DNA of 64,000 nucleotides. It comes from Pseudoalteromonas flavipulchra NCIMB 2033 = ATCC BAA-314 (GTDB lineage: Bacteria > Pseudomonadota > Gammaproteobacteria > Enterobacterales > Alteromonadaceae). How positions within the stretch are numbered: position 1 is the stretch's first letter; every line of letters starts with the position of its first letter. The notes under the pieces are model-generated. The model worked only from the letters and a program-made list of their open reading frames with translations. It did no database searches and was not told the DNA's origin. The translations under genes and the position numbers were made by a program. Of the stretch, positions 9,356-17,919 are shown piece after piece. The DNA lies in assembly GCA_000814665.1 (NCBI GenBank), contig JWIH01000020.1, positions 372,001-436,000 on the forward strand. The letters are read 5' to 3'.

Positions 9356-10630
9356 TTAATTCAGTTTTGCTTGCCACTTTTGCGACAGCTTAACCACGTT
9401 TAATCCGTACCATGCGATGTAGACATAACAAAGCAATGGCACAATAAAGCTGATCTGAATATGGAATTTATCCGCAACCACACCTTGAATAAGCGGCACA
9501 ATAGCGCCACCGACAATGGCTAAACACAGCCAGCCAGAACCTTTACTGGTTAGTGAACTCAAGCCTTCAATTGCCATTGAGAAGATTGTCGGGAACATGA
9601 TGGAGTTAAACAAGCCAATTGCGAGCACGGCAATCATCGCAATGTTGCCACTGGTGCTCATGGTCAATGCCAGTAATAAAATAATAACGACAGCGTTAAA
9701 AGCCACCGCTTTTGAAGGTGCAATAGTCTTTAAGGCAGCAGAGCCGATAAAGCGCCCTACCATAGCACCACCCCAGTAGTAACCGATAAGTTTTGCTGCC
9801 GCGTGCTCTTCAAGTCCTGCGATTTCAGGTTCTGCAAAGTAATTTACAAGGAAACTCCCAATCGCAACTTCTGCACCGACATAGCAGAAAATAGCTACTA
9901 CCCCCATTACTAAGTGTGGGGCTTCAATTAGGTTATGGTGTTTCGCTTTACAATCGACGGCTTCAGTATGCTCAGCAATAACGGGTAACTTTAAAAACGC
10001 GAATACAACGGCGATTGTTAGTAGCGCAGCTGCCAAAATAAGATAAGGTACCTTTACCCCCTCTGCGCTTGCCGCAGCTTCAACGGTTAGCGTACCGGCT
10101 GAACCAAACAATAAAAAGCCACCCACGATAGGACCAATAGTGGTACCCAGTGAATTAAGCGCTTGCGCAAGGTTTAAACGACTTGACGCGGTGCGAGGAT
10201 GCCCGAGTGCTGCTACATAAGGATTCGCTGATACTTGCAAAACAGTGATACCAGATGCAAGCACAAAAAGGGCTGAGAGAAAAATCCAATATTCGTGAAC
10301 AACAACGGCAGGATAAAACATGATGCAACCAATGGATGCTACGATTAAGCCCGTTAGTACGCCATTTTTATAGCCAAAGCGTTTAACTAAATAACCAGCA
10401 GGTAAAGAAATAATAAAGTAGGCACTAAAAAAGCAAAACTGGATCAGCATTGCTTCTGTGTAGTTAAGGTCAAATACGCCTTTTAGTCTTGGAATAAGGA
10501 CATCGTTTAAAACGGTGATAAATCCCCAAAGGAAAAAAAGCGTTGTCATTGCAATAAGCGGAAGTCGATAATTATTATTCTCGGTATTCCCGCTTGTGAC
10601 GAAGGTTTGATTTGTATTTATTTCGCTCAC
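9356..10630 (-). CDS. MFS sugar permease of the fucose/glucose-galactose (FHS) family, probably mannose transporter
   Basis: Inner-membrane proton-sugar symporter of 424 residues with about twelve transmembrane helices. The start FLWGFITVLNDVLIPRLKGVF and the FFSAYFIISLPAGYL segment are hallmarks of FucP/GluP/NagP-type permeases, as is NPYVAALGHPRTASSRLNLAQALNSLGTT split by family signatures. The divergent neighbours encode a mannose isomerase-like epimerase and a fructokinase, and the downstream operon an alpha-mannosidase, so mannose is the best substrate guess; glucosamine-type sugars remain possible. An operator-like palindrome lies in the divergent promoter region. Confidence 0.85.
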   Translation of the reverse strand: MSEINTNQTFVTSGNTENNNYRLPLIAMTTLFFLWGFITVLNDVLIPRLKGVFDLNYTEAMLIQFCFFSAYFIISLPAGYLVKRFGYKNGVLTGLIVASIGCIMFYPAVVVHEYWIFLSALFVLASGITVLQVSANPYVAALGHPRTASSRLNLAQALNSLGTTIGPIVGGFLLFGSAGTLTVEAAASAEGVKVPYLILAAALLTIAVVFAFLKLPVIAEHTEAVDCKAKHHNLIEAPHLVMGVVAIFCYVGAEVAIGSFLVNYFAEPEIAGLEEHAAAKLIGYYWGGAMVGRFIGSAALKTIAPSKAVAFNAVVIILLLALTMSTSGNIAMIAVLAIGLFNSIMFPTIFSMAIEGLSSLTSKGSGWLCLAIVGGAIVPLIQGVVADKFHIQISFIVPLLCYVYIAWYGLNVVKLSQKWQAKLN

Positions 10631-10697
10631 AAGTGATACTCCAATCTGTTTTCACCTTGATTCTACACACTGTTACATGAAAATCACAAATGTTTTG

Positions 10698-10711
10698 TTG
10701 GATCGTTCCAT
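10698..10711. promoter_or_regulatory. Operator-like palindrome between permease and isomerase genes
   Basis: TTGGATCGTTCCAT matches the palindrome at 9237-9250 in 12 of 14 positions. It lies between the divergent starts at 10630 and 10762, so it could control both directions. Assignment to a LacI-type mannose repressor is inferred. Confidence 0.6.
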
Positions 10712-10761
10712 GTTTTATCTGCTAAAGTAACGGAAATGTTCAGCAGTAGGTTAAAAGTTAG

Positions 10762-11943
10762 ATGAATTTTAGAACAACGCAATTTTTAGAAGCACACATA
10801 AAAAAGACGCTCAGCTTTTACGCACCAAATTGCGTGGATGAACGTGGTGGCTTTAATCACTTCTTCAAGGATAATGGCGAGATTTATGATGCGAAAACGC
10901 GTCACTTAGTATCAAGCACCCGCTTTGTCTTTAACTATGCTATGGCTTATGACTATTTTAAAGAGCCAGCTGACTTAGATAAGGTTAAGCATGGTATCGA
11001 TTATTTAGAAACTGTCCATAGACAAGAAAGTGGCGGCTATGCGTGGCTGCTTGAAGGCGAAAATGTTGTAGATGGCACTAACCATTGTTATGGCCTCGCC
11101 TTTGTTTTATTGGCTCATGCCTGCGCGCTTAAGGTTGGTTTGTCGGACAGCAAGTCTGCAATCGAGCGAATATGGCAGCTGTTAGAAGAGAAGTACTTTG
11201 AGCCTGAGTTTGGGCTCTATAAAGATGAATTCGATGCGGACTTTAATCAGGCAAATAAGTACCGTGGTCAAAATGCCAATATGCATACCTGCGAAGCGCT
11301 AATTGCTTGCTTTGAAGCAACACAGGATGAAAAGTTTTTACAGCGTGCATATTTGCTTGCCGACAATATGGTAAATCGTCAAGCGGCTAAGGCAGAAGGG
11401 CTGATTTGGGAGCACTATGATAGTCTATGGCAAATCGACCTTGAGTATAACAAAGACGATCCCAAACACTTATTCAGACCTTGGGGATTTCAGCCAGGCC
11501 ATCAAACTGAGTGGTCAAAATTATTATTGTTGATTAACCGCTACATGCCAAAGTCATGGCTTGTGGAAAAAGCCGTGCACTTGTTTGATGAGTCATTAAA
11601 AGCTGCTTGGGATAGTGAATTCGGCGGAATTTGCTACGGTTTTGCGCCGGATAAGTCTATTTGCGATGATGATAAGTACTTTTGGGTTCAGGCGGAGTCA
11701 TTCGCTGCGGCTGCGCTACTAGCACTTGAAACTGGTGATGAAAAATATTGGCAGTGGTACGACAGAATTTGGCAATATGCTTGGGATAACTTCGTCGACC
11801 ATGAATACGGTGCTTGGTATCGTATTTTGAATAACAAGAACGAAAAGTACAGTGATGAAAAAAGCCCGGCGGGCAAGACCGATTATCACACCATGGGCGC
11901 GTGTTACGAAGTCCTGCGTTCAATGAAGTTAAAAGGCGAATAA
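10762..11943 (+). CDS. AGE-family sugar epimerase/isomerase, probably mannose isomerase
   Basis: Cytoplasmic (alpha/alpha)6-barrel enzyme of 393 residues, of the N-acylglucosamine 2-epimerase superfamily. The motif NANMHTCEAL (about residues 172-181) and RPWGFQPGHQTEWSKLLL (about 237-254) carry the conserved His residues of the YihS/mannose isomerase branch. In this context (mannosidase, permease, fructokinase) it most likely turns D-mannose into D-fructose. It overlaps no neighbour, and the fructokinase starts one base after its stop. An alternative is cellobiose- or GlcNAc-2-epimerase activity. Confidence 0.85.
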   Translation: MNFRTTQFLEAHIKKTLSFYAPNCVDERGGFNHFFKDNGEIYDAKTRHLVSSTRFVFNYAMAYDYFKEPADLDKVKHGIDYLETVHRQESGGYAWLLEGENVVDGTNHCYGLAFVLLAHACALKVGLSDSKSAIERIWQLLEEKYFEPEFGLYKDEFDADFNQANKYRGQNANMHTCEALIACFEATQDEKFLQRAYLLADNMVNRQAAKAEGLIWEHYDSLWQIDLEYNKDDPKHLFRPWGFQPGHQTEWSKLLLLINRYMPKSWLVEKAVHLFDESLKAAWDSEFGGICYGFAPDKSICDDDKYFWVQAESFAAAALLALETGDEKYWQWYDRIWQYAWDNFVDHEYGAWYRILNNKNEKYSDEKSPAGKTDYHTMGACYEVLRSMKLKGE

Positions 11944-11944
11944 C

Positions 11945-12898
11945 ATGGCACTTGTTTGTTTTGGTGAGGCGTTGATTGATTTTTTATCGGATGGCAAAAC
12001 ACCAGAATCTTTTACTAAATATGCAGGCGGCGCGCCTGCAAACGTGGCAGTAGCCGCGGCAAAGCAAGGCGTTGATGCGTATTTTTGCGGCATGTTAGGC
12101 AATGACATGTTCGGCCAGTTTTTAGCTGAAGAGCTACAGGCTAATGGCGTAAATACTCGTTACCTCGAGTATACAGATAAAGCCAAAACGGCATTGGCAT
12201 TTGTTTCTCTTGATAAACAAGGTGAAAGAAGCTTTAGTTTTTATCGGCCACCAGCGGCGGATTTGTTGTTCAGGCAAACCCATTTTTCTGAGGATATGTT
12301 TACAGAGCATTCTGTCTTACATATATGCAGTAACAGTCTTACTGAAGAGAATATCTACAAAACCACGGTTTATGCGCTCGAGTATGCGCGTTCAAACAAC
12401 ATGCTTGTTAGTTTTGATATGAACCTCAGGTTGAACCTGTGGAGTTCGACTACGCATATTCTTGATAGAATTTGGCATTGTATCGCGCTAAGTGATGTCG
12501 TTAAACTCTCACGCGAAGAATTGGAATACCTGAACGCGAATAGTCATTCGGGTAAAACCGAAGCGCAAACCATAGCCGCAATTATGGATAAGCAAACTCA
12601 ATTATTATTGATAACCGACGGTGCAAACCCCGTTGAGATTTATCTACCAAATGATCGTGCTAAAGTCGCTGCGCCAAATGTTGTCGCAGTGGATACCACT
12701 GCTGCGGGAGATGCGTTTGTAGGGGGGTTACTTGCTGAGATCATTCGAAAGTTTAAACCTACCCGAGATATTGAGTTTGCCATCTCACTAGATGAGGCAA
12801 AAGGCTTAGTCGCATATGCTGCAAAATGTGGTGCGTTCGCCGTTCAACGCTACGGTGCATTTGCCGCGTTGCCGTCTAAAGCTGATATTGGCGAATAG
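11945..12898 (+). CDS. PfkB-family fructokinase
   Basis: Ribokinase-superfamily sugar kinase of 317 residues, expected to phosphorylate fructose to fructose 6-phosphate and so complete mannose entry into glycolysis. The N-terminal sugar-site segment is GGAPANVAVAAAKQG (about 28-42). The C-terminal anion hole and catalytic base are in DTTAAGDAFVGGLL (about 248-261), where AAGD replaces the more usual GAGD; the catalytic Asp is kept. It begins one base after the isomerase stop, so it is in the same operon. Confidence 0.87.
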   Translation: MALVCFGEALIDFLSDGKTPESFTKYAGGAPANVAVAAAKQGVDAYFCGMLGNDMFGQFLAEELQANGVNTRYLEYTDKAKTALAFVSLDKQGERSFSFYRPPAADLLFRQTHFSEDMFTEHSVLHICSNSLTEENIYKTTVYALEYARSNNMLVSFDMNLRLNLWSSTTHILDRIWHCIALSDVVKLSREELEYLNANSHSGKTEAQTIAAIMDKQTQLLLITDGANPVEIYLPNDRAKVAAPNVVAVDTTAAGDAFVGGLLAEIIRKFKPTRDIEFAISLDEAKGLVAYAAKCGAFAVQRYGAFAALPSKADIGE

Positions 12899-12908
12899 AA
12901 TACTTTTT

Positions 12909-12949
12909 CTAGGATAGATGCACGCTCTACCGCAAAGCATTTATCCTAG
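12909..12949. terminator. Inverted repeat between convergent genes
   Basis: CTAGGATA and TATCCTAG form an 8-bp stem with a 25-base loop, with T-rich flanks on both sides. It sits between the convergent ends of the fructokinase and ycgN-like genes and may end transcription from both. The long loop makes this tentative. Confidence 0.35.
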
Positions 12950-12960
12950 TCCTTGTTTCT

Positions 12961-13455
12961 TTAGTCGCAGTCTTTGTGGGGCCACTCTACAATATGCGCT
13001 TCAAAATCAGACTCTAAATCCACCTCCAGCTCAGAGGTAGCCTTACCAAAAATACTGATCCCCGCGTCTATCATGGCTTGTTTGGAACCATTGTTTCTAA
13101 GTGGATGCCAGCTTGCCAGTCCCCTGCCCTCATGAAGTCGTCGATAACTACAACTGTTTGGCATAAAAAAAATATCTTTGAGGTTTTCTTTGGTTAGCTG
13201 TACGCAAGACGGTACTAGAACTTGCCTTTCGCTGTAGCGGCTACAACCACAGCTATTTTTATCGTTATATTGGCAAACAACATCAGTGTAGAGTAACTCT
13301 TCACCTTCGCGTAAAAAGTCGGTGCTTTCAAATGATTCATCTTCCTCATCGCCGTCGATAAATGAGTGTAAACAGCATTTACCACAGCCATCACAAATCG
13401 CTTCCCACTCATCTCTAGTCATTTCTTCGAGTGTTTTTTCTTGCCAAAAGCTCAT
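12961..13455 (-). CDS. YcgN/UPF0260-family cysteine-cluster protein
   Basis: Small cytoplasmic protein of 164 residues with a CxxCxxCC pattern near the start (CDGCGKCCL, about residues 22-30) and further Cys residues in CGCSRYSERQVLVPSC. This is the signature of the YkgJ-type zinc/iron-sulfur cluster family, YcgN branch. The ends WHPL and SNSC...HEGRGLASWHPLR are typical. Its role is unknown; metal binding is predicted from the cysteines. It is a single gene, convergent with the fructokinase. Confidence 0.88.
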   Translation of the reverse strand: MSFWQEKTLEEMTRDEWEAICDGCGKCCLHSFIDGDEEDESFESTDFLREGEELLYTDVVCQYNDKNSCGCSRYSERQVLVPSCVQLTKENLKDIFFMPNSCSYRRLHEGRGLASWHPLRNNGSKQAMIDAGISIFGKATSELEVDLESDFEAHIVEWPHKDCD

Positions 13456-13673
13456 TACTTTGCCCCTTCATTACGCTTTTTTGCATCATATTTGATTTGT
13501 GACGTTGGAATCGATCACATCAAACAAGCGGCGCATTCTATAGGATAGTTGAACGTAATTCAAAATTGGCGAACTATTTATGGCTGACTATGATTAAAGT
13601 AATATTTTTATTTCATAATCTTCGGCGAGAGCGCTATTTGTCTGTGATTATGGGACGTAGCGAGGGTGGGTGA

Positions 13674-15434
13674 TTGAGGCAAAGGTACGTCTTTTTATTG
13701 TTTGTACTCCTGTTGTCTCTGTGTAGTCAAGTGGTAGCTGCTGGCAAAGAGACGTTGCAACTAGAGTACGTGGCTTCAAATGCTAAAATTGTCGACGTCA
13801 TAAATAACCCAAGTATCCATTGGCAAACTACCGATGATAAAGTGCTGAACTTAGGTTATTCCAACCTAAGTTACTGGGTACGTACGTCGTTAAATATTGA
13901 TGAAAAAGAAGGGCCTTATTTACTTGAGATAGCTTATCCGGTGCTGGATCAGCTTGATGTTTACATGCTACAAGAAGGCAATATATTTGTTCATCAGCAA
14001 TTAGGAGATAAACAACCTTTCATTGACCGCCCTTTTGCGCATGAGCATTTTATTATACCACTCCCAAACGGCACGCATGGTAAGGTAGCACTATACATTA
14101 AAGTACGCTCATCCAGCGCGCTGCAACTTCCCGTGGTACTTTGGACAAATCATGACTTTTTGATAAATGACCAAGTTTTCCGTATCGTGATGGGGATCTA
14201 CTTTGGTTTGATGGGAATAATGGCAGCTTATAATGTGCTCCTCTATTTTACCATTCGCGAATCCACGTTATTTTACTATGTTTTATACGTTATTTGTTTA
14301 GCGCTCTTTTCCGCTTGTTTGTCAGGTTTTGCCTTTCGATATCTTTGGCCAAATAGTCTTTGGTGGAACGATCAAGCAATCTTGTTTTTTCTTATCAGCT
14401 CGGTGTTAACCGGCACTTACTTTGTTATGACATTGCTCGAGATTGGTATTTCTGACAAGTGGCTTTACCTAGGTTGTCGCTTAATCTTGGGATTAGGGTT
14501 GGTACTCTTATTTTCTTCTGTGTTTTTTGACTATGCAGTGATGATAAAACTTACCATAGCGTATGCCGTATCAGCTTGTATCTGGGGCGTTTTCTGCCGT
14601 ATTTTACGTTTGGCTGGGAAAAGCCGCTTAGCGACATACTATTCGATTGCTTGGAGCTCAGTGCTTATTGGCGGGATCATTCTTGCGCTAAATAAATTAG
14701 ATTTAATCAGCCAAACTTGGTTTACCGAAAATGCGCTATTGATAGGTACTGCCATTGAGGTGGCCTGTTTGTCGATAGCAATAGGTGAAAAGCTCAATAC
14801 CGAGAAAAACAAGCGCTTTCAGGCGCAATTAACGGCGTTCAATGAAATCCAAAAAGTAAATTCTCATTTAGAAAAGACTGTCGCCATCCGAACTCAAGCG
14901 CTACAGGAAGCTAACGATAGACTGGAGCTTGCGAGTCGCACCGATGCGCTGACTGGCGTTGCCAATAGGCGAGCGCTAGACGAAGCCTTGAATAGTGAGT
15001 GCTCAAGAGCAAAGCGTTTTGAACACGCTCTTAGTGTTATTATGATCGATATCGACTTTTTTAAGCAGGTTAACGATACCTATGGTCACGAAGCGGGAGA
15101 CGATTGTCTGATTCACATCGGACGTATACTTTGCAATTGTGCTACGAGAGCGGGAGACTATGTCGCACGGTATGGCGGCGAAGAGTTTTGTATTGTACTT
15201 GCGCAAACAGATGGTTCGCAGGCTTTTGACCTTGCAGAGAAGATCAGAATGACATGTGAGGCTAGCCCATTGATAAGCAAAAGCTATAGTATAGAGATGA
15301 CATTAAGCGCAGGATTACATACTCAGACTAAGCCACCTTACATCGGTAAAGAATTGCTCGCCTCGGCAGATCAGGCGCTTTATTTTGCCAAGCGTAATGG
15401 TCGTAACCAAGTGGCAATTTCAGGAGAGTTGTAA
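13674..15434 (+). CDS. 7TMR-DISM diguanylate cyclase
   Basis: Membrane sensor of 586 residues that should make cyclic di-GMP. Order: signal peptide (to about 23), periplasmic 7TMR-DISMED2 domain (about 28-155), seven transmembrane helices (about 165-365), short coiled coil (about 375-415), GGDEF domain (about 420-580). The active site reads RYGGEEF (GGEEF form, normally active), and DALTGVANRRALD and NDTYGHEAGDD are also intact. Start is a TTG with the purine-rich AGGGTGGG just upstream; an in-frame TGA immediately precedes it and no ATG is nearby. The I-site RxxD is not obvious. The signal sensed is unknown. Confidence 0.9.
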   Translation: MRQRYVFLLFVLLLSLCSQVVAAGKETLQLEYVASNAKIVDVINNPSIHWQTTDDKVLNLGYSNLSYWVRTSLNIDEKEGPYLLEIAYPVLDQLDVYMLQEGNIFVHQQLGDKQPFIDRPFAHEHFIIPLPNGTHGKVALYIKVRSSSALQLPVVLWTNHDFLINDQVFRIVMGIYFGLMGIMAAYNVLLYFTIRESTLFYYVLYVICLALFSACLSGFAFRYLWPNSLWWNDQAILFFLISSVLTGTYFVMTLLEIGISDKWLYLGCRLILGLGLVLLFSSVFFDYAVMIKLTIAYAVSACIWGVFCRILRLAGKSRLATYYSIAWSSVLIGGIILALNKLDLISQTWFTENALLIGTAIEVACLSIAIGEKLNTEKNKRFQAQLTAFNEIQKVNSHLEKTVAIRTQALQEANDRLELASRTDALTGVANRRALDEALNSECSRAKRFEHALSVIMIDIDFFKQVNDTYGHEAGDDCLIHIGRILCNCATRAGDYVARYGGEEFCIVLAQTDGSQAFDLAEKIRMTCEASPLISKSYSIEMTLSAGLHTQTKPPYIGKELLASADQALYFAKRNGRNQVAISGEL

Positions 15435-15489
15435 AGTTGGTATTCGGCTGTAAATGAATTAGCTAAGTCACCATAGAAAAGGATATAAG

Positions 15490-15657
15490 ATGAAGACACT
15501 TCACAGAATCGCTATTTTATTGGCTCTCCTCATTGGTGCAGTAGCTGCTTATAGCTATAGCAGCCACACTGGGATGTTTATTTTTGTGATATTGGGTGTG
15601 GCACTTGAAATTGTATTTTGGCTTAAGCTAATACCGCGACGGAATAATAAAACGTGA
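15490..15657 (+). CDS. Small membrane protein, 55 residues
   Basis: A short gene with a good ribosome-binding site (AAAGGA, seven bases before ATG). It encodes two hydrophobic segments (about residues 7-23 and 29-46) and a basic tail (KLIPRRNNKT). I do not recognise the family. It lies 55 bases after the diguanylate cyclase gene and could be co-transcribed with it. It is convergent with the 7TMR-DISM histidine kinase gene. Coding status rests on the start context, hydrophobic pattern and lack of other content. Confidence 0.6.
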   Translation: MKTLHRIAILLALLIGAVAAYSYSSHTGMFIFVILGVALEIVFWLKLIPRRNNKT

Positions 15658-15680
15658 GCGCGAAAACACACTGTTGTATA

Positions 15681-17630
15681 TCAGTTAAAAGCGGGCACTT
15701 TAGTTAACGGAAGCTTGATCTCCATGTTCAACCCGCCTAATAGACTATTAAAGGATTCAATTTGTCCACTGTGAGCTTCTACCACTTTTTTGCACATCGC
15801 AAGGCCCATCCCCTTGGATTTTCCCGAATTGGTCCTTGCAGATTGTGATTTGTAAAGCGGGTCAAATAGCTGTTGGTGCGCCTCATAGGATAGCGGAGTG
15901 CCTGAGTCTTCAATGCGAATGATTAGATTGCTGTCTACGCTAAAGAAACTCATCTTTACTTGGACCTTATCTCCTCCATGCTTAATCGCATTACCTAAGA
16001 TCTCGAGAACGCAGTTAGTTATCGCGTCTAGGTCGATGGTTATCTTTTCTGTACCAGATATTTGATAGTTAACCTCTAATTGCTCCTTATTATCCTTAAA
16101 TAAACCCGCGGCCTGAGTATGTACTTGATTTACAAGCTTGCAGATCGTGAAGTCTCTTAGATTAAGCATAGTTGCTAACTTTTCATTGTCAGTGACTAGC
16201 ATCAATTGATTAATAAAGTGATTTAGCTCGTCAATTTTATCCATGAGCTTGCCATAGCTTTCCTGAACATTCTCTACAATATTGTATTGTAGAGATTCAA
16301 CTTGTACTTTCATCACCGTTAAGGGGGTGCGCAGCTCATGAGAGAGATCGGTAAATAAACGTTGCTCTTTCTTTTCTAACGCCTGCTGATTTTGACGGTT
16401 GAACTGCTTTTCTGTTTGTACTGTATTCGAGAGTGCATTCACCTGAGTTTGTAGCGTTGATAGCAGATTATTTTGGGCTGACTTATTTTGTTGCGCAAGT
16501 GCCAGCGTAAATAACATGACCTCTATTAAGTAGCCAAATTTAATCGCGCTTGATATATGATAAACATTGATAAAGCCCGCATACATTGTCCCACCGATAG
16601 CAATGAAATTTACAAAGATGACATGATTTAGCAGGCTGAGGGAAAAAGTGACAGAACCAGGAGCACTCTGTTTCAAAGACCAATAGCTGGTATAAAGAAA
16701 TAGCGGGATGATACTCAAGCTTAATACTAAGTTGTAGTGAACCGATTTTGAATAGATTGCTACTGGGATAAGCAGTAGGTAAGCCGCTAAAAATCCATTA
16801 TATAAAAGGTGTAAGGTTTTATTTCTATGCTTTAATTGCAGAAATTGTTTGATGAAAAGAAGATGAAACACTGGTACAAAAGTCATCAAACAAGCTGAAA
16901 ATAAGGTGGCAAATTTGCCTTGTGAAGGCCAAAAATATTGAAATGTGAGCCCTGACATATCCAACACAATAAGCAAAAACAATAGCGTCCAAATACAATA
17001 ATAAGCGTTGGTCGCGTTGGCATTAAAGTAGAAGTTAACCAATACAATAACAAACACGGCTGCTATGATCCCGCTAAGTGCAGCATTGGTAACCGTACTG
17101 GTAAGAACATTACTGTTTAGCTCATTATCATTTATTAACCTAAGGTCAGCGGGGGCATTCGCAAAAGTCTGATAGCGGACAATAAGACTTGCCCCTCCTA
17201 AGTGTTCTTTTGATATTGGTAGATATAATTGCGGTGCTTCTACTTCCCTAATATTAAACGCGGTATTCAGGGTGTGCTGCGTTAAAAATGAGACCTCGCC
17301 GTTGTTAACCAAAGCAACACTTAGCCAAGGCAATCTAGCAAAACCAAATGCGATGTAATTTCTGCCCTCGGATATAAGCATATTTGGGGTGATCAACGCC
17401 CACTGATAAGACTCATTCTTTAGCTCAGGTGCTTGGCTTGAAAGTATCTCTGCAATAGATTGGCTTTCGCGCTCATTTATGCCGAGCGTTGAAGATAATT
17501 GCGCAGCATCGACTTCTCCAAAATGGATTGTTAATGGTTCACTTACTCTATGCTCGGCACTAGGCGTAAAGTCAACTGCACCAGCCGCCATAGAAAAAAG
17601 CATAAAAATTAACGAGAAAAGTCTTAACAT
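15681..17630 (-). CDS. 7TMR-DISM sensor histidine kinase
   Basis: Membrane histidine kinase of about 649 residues. Order: signal peptide (MLRLFSLIFMLFSMAAGA), periplasmic 7TMR-DISM-type domain (about 20-175), seven transmembrane helices (about 180-375), coiled coil, then HisKA with the H-box DLSHELRTPLTV and a HATPase domain with N-box (LEILGNAIKHGG), DSGTPL and GKSKGMGLAMCKK. Start chosen at ATG 17630 because it gives a clean signal peptide; a GTG 15 bases upstream is the alternative, and neither has a strong ribosome-binding site. No response regulator is adjacent, so it is an orphan kinase. Confidence 0.87.
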   Translation of the reverse strand: MLRLFSLIFMLFSMAAGAVDFTPSAEHRVSEPLTIHFGEVDAAQLSSTLGINERESQSIAEILSSQAPELKNESYQWALITPNMLISEGRNYIAFGFARLPWLSVALVNNGEVSFLTQHTLNTAFNIREVEAPQLYLPISKEHLGGASLIVRYQTFANAPADLRLINDNELNSNVLTSTVTNAALSGIIAAVFVIVLVNFYFNANATNAYYCIWTLLFLLIVLDMSGLTFQYFWPSQGKFATLFSACLMTFVPVFHLLFIKQFLQLKHRNKTLHLLYNGFLAAYLLLIPVAIYSKSVHYNLVLSLSIIPLFLYTSYWSLKQSAPGSVTFSLSLLNHVIFVNFIAIGGTMYAGFINVYHISSAIKFGYLIEVMLFTLALAQQNKSAQNNLLSTLQTQVNALSNTVQTEKQFNRQNQQALEKKEQRLFTDLSHELRTPLTVMKVQVESLQYNIVENVQESYGKLMDKIDELNHFINQLMLVTDNEKLATMLNLRDFTICKLVNQVHTQAAGLFKDNKEQLEVNYQISGTEKITIDLDAITNCVLEILGNAIKHGGDKVQVKMSFFSVDSNLIIRIEDSGTPLSYEAHQQLFDPLYKSQSARTNSGKSKGMGLAMCKKVVEAHSGQIESFNSLLGGLNMEIKLPLTKVPAFN

Positions 17631-17818
17631 AGTGATATAAGGCACAATAATTATAGTTAAATCCTACTTTTAAATAGTGAAGCAAATGTGGATCAAATTT
17701 GGAGAAGTAAAAAAATGTAAATGCATCACATAACTAATAATCAGTAAAAACAGCATATTACTACTATTAGTTACCATTGTTTCAAAAAATGCGATGAGAA
17801 AATGAGCATACGTGTCGA

Positions 17819-17847
17819 GTTACATAAAACTGAAATATAACTGTAAT
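17819..17847 (+). promoter_or_regulatory. PhoB box (three tandem half-sites) upstream of the Na/Pi symporter
   Basis: Three 7-base units with 4-base spacers, GTTACAT-AAAA-CTGAAAT-ATAA-CTGTAAT, repeat every 11 bases. This is the direct-repeat geometry of Pho boxes (consensus CTGTCAT repeats). The last unit ends 72 bases before the chosen start codon. Induction by phosphate starvation is inferred from this match and the gene's family. Confidence 0.7.
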
Positions 17848-17919
17848 AATTGGGTGGTTAAATGCGCGGCTGAAATAAAAGTGTAATGAATGAACATTAC
17901 TTACTCTAAGAGCGAAACT

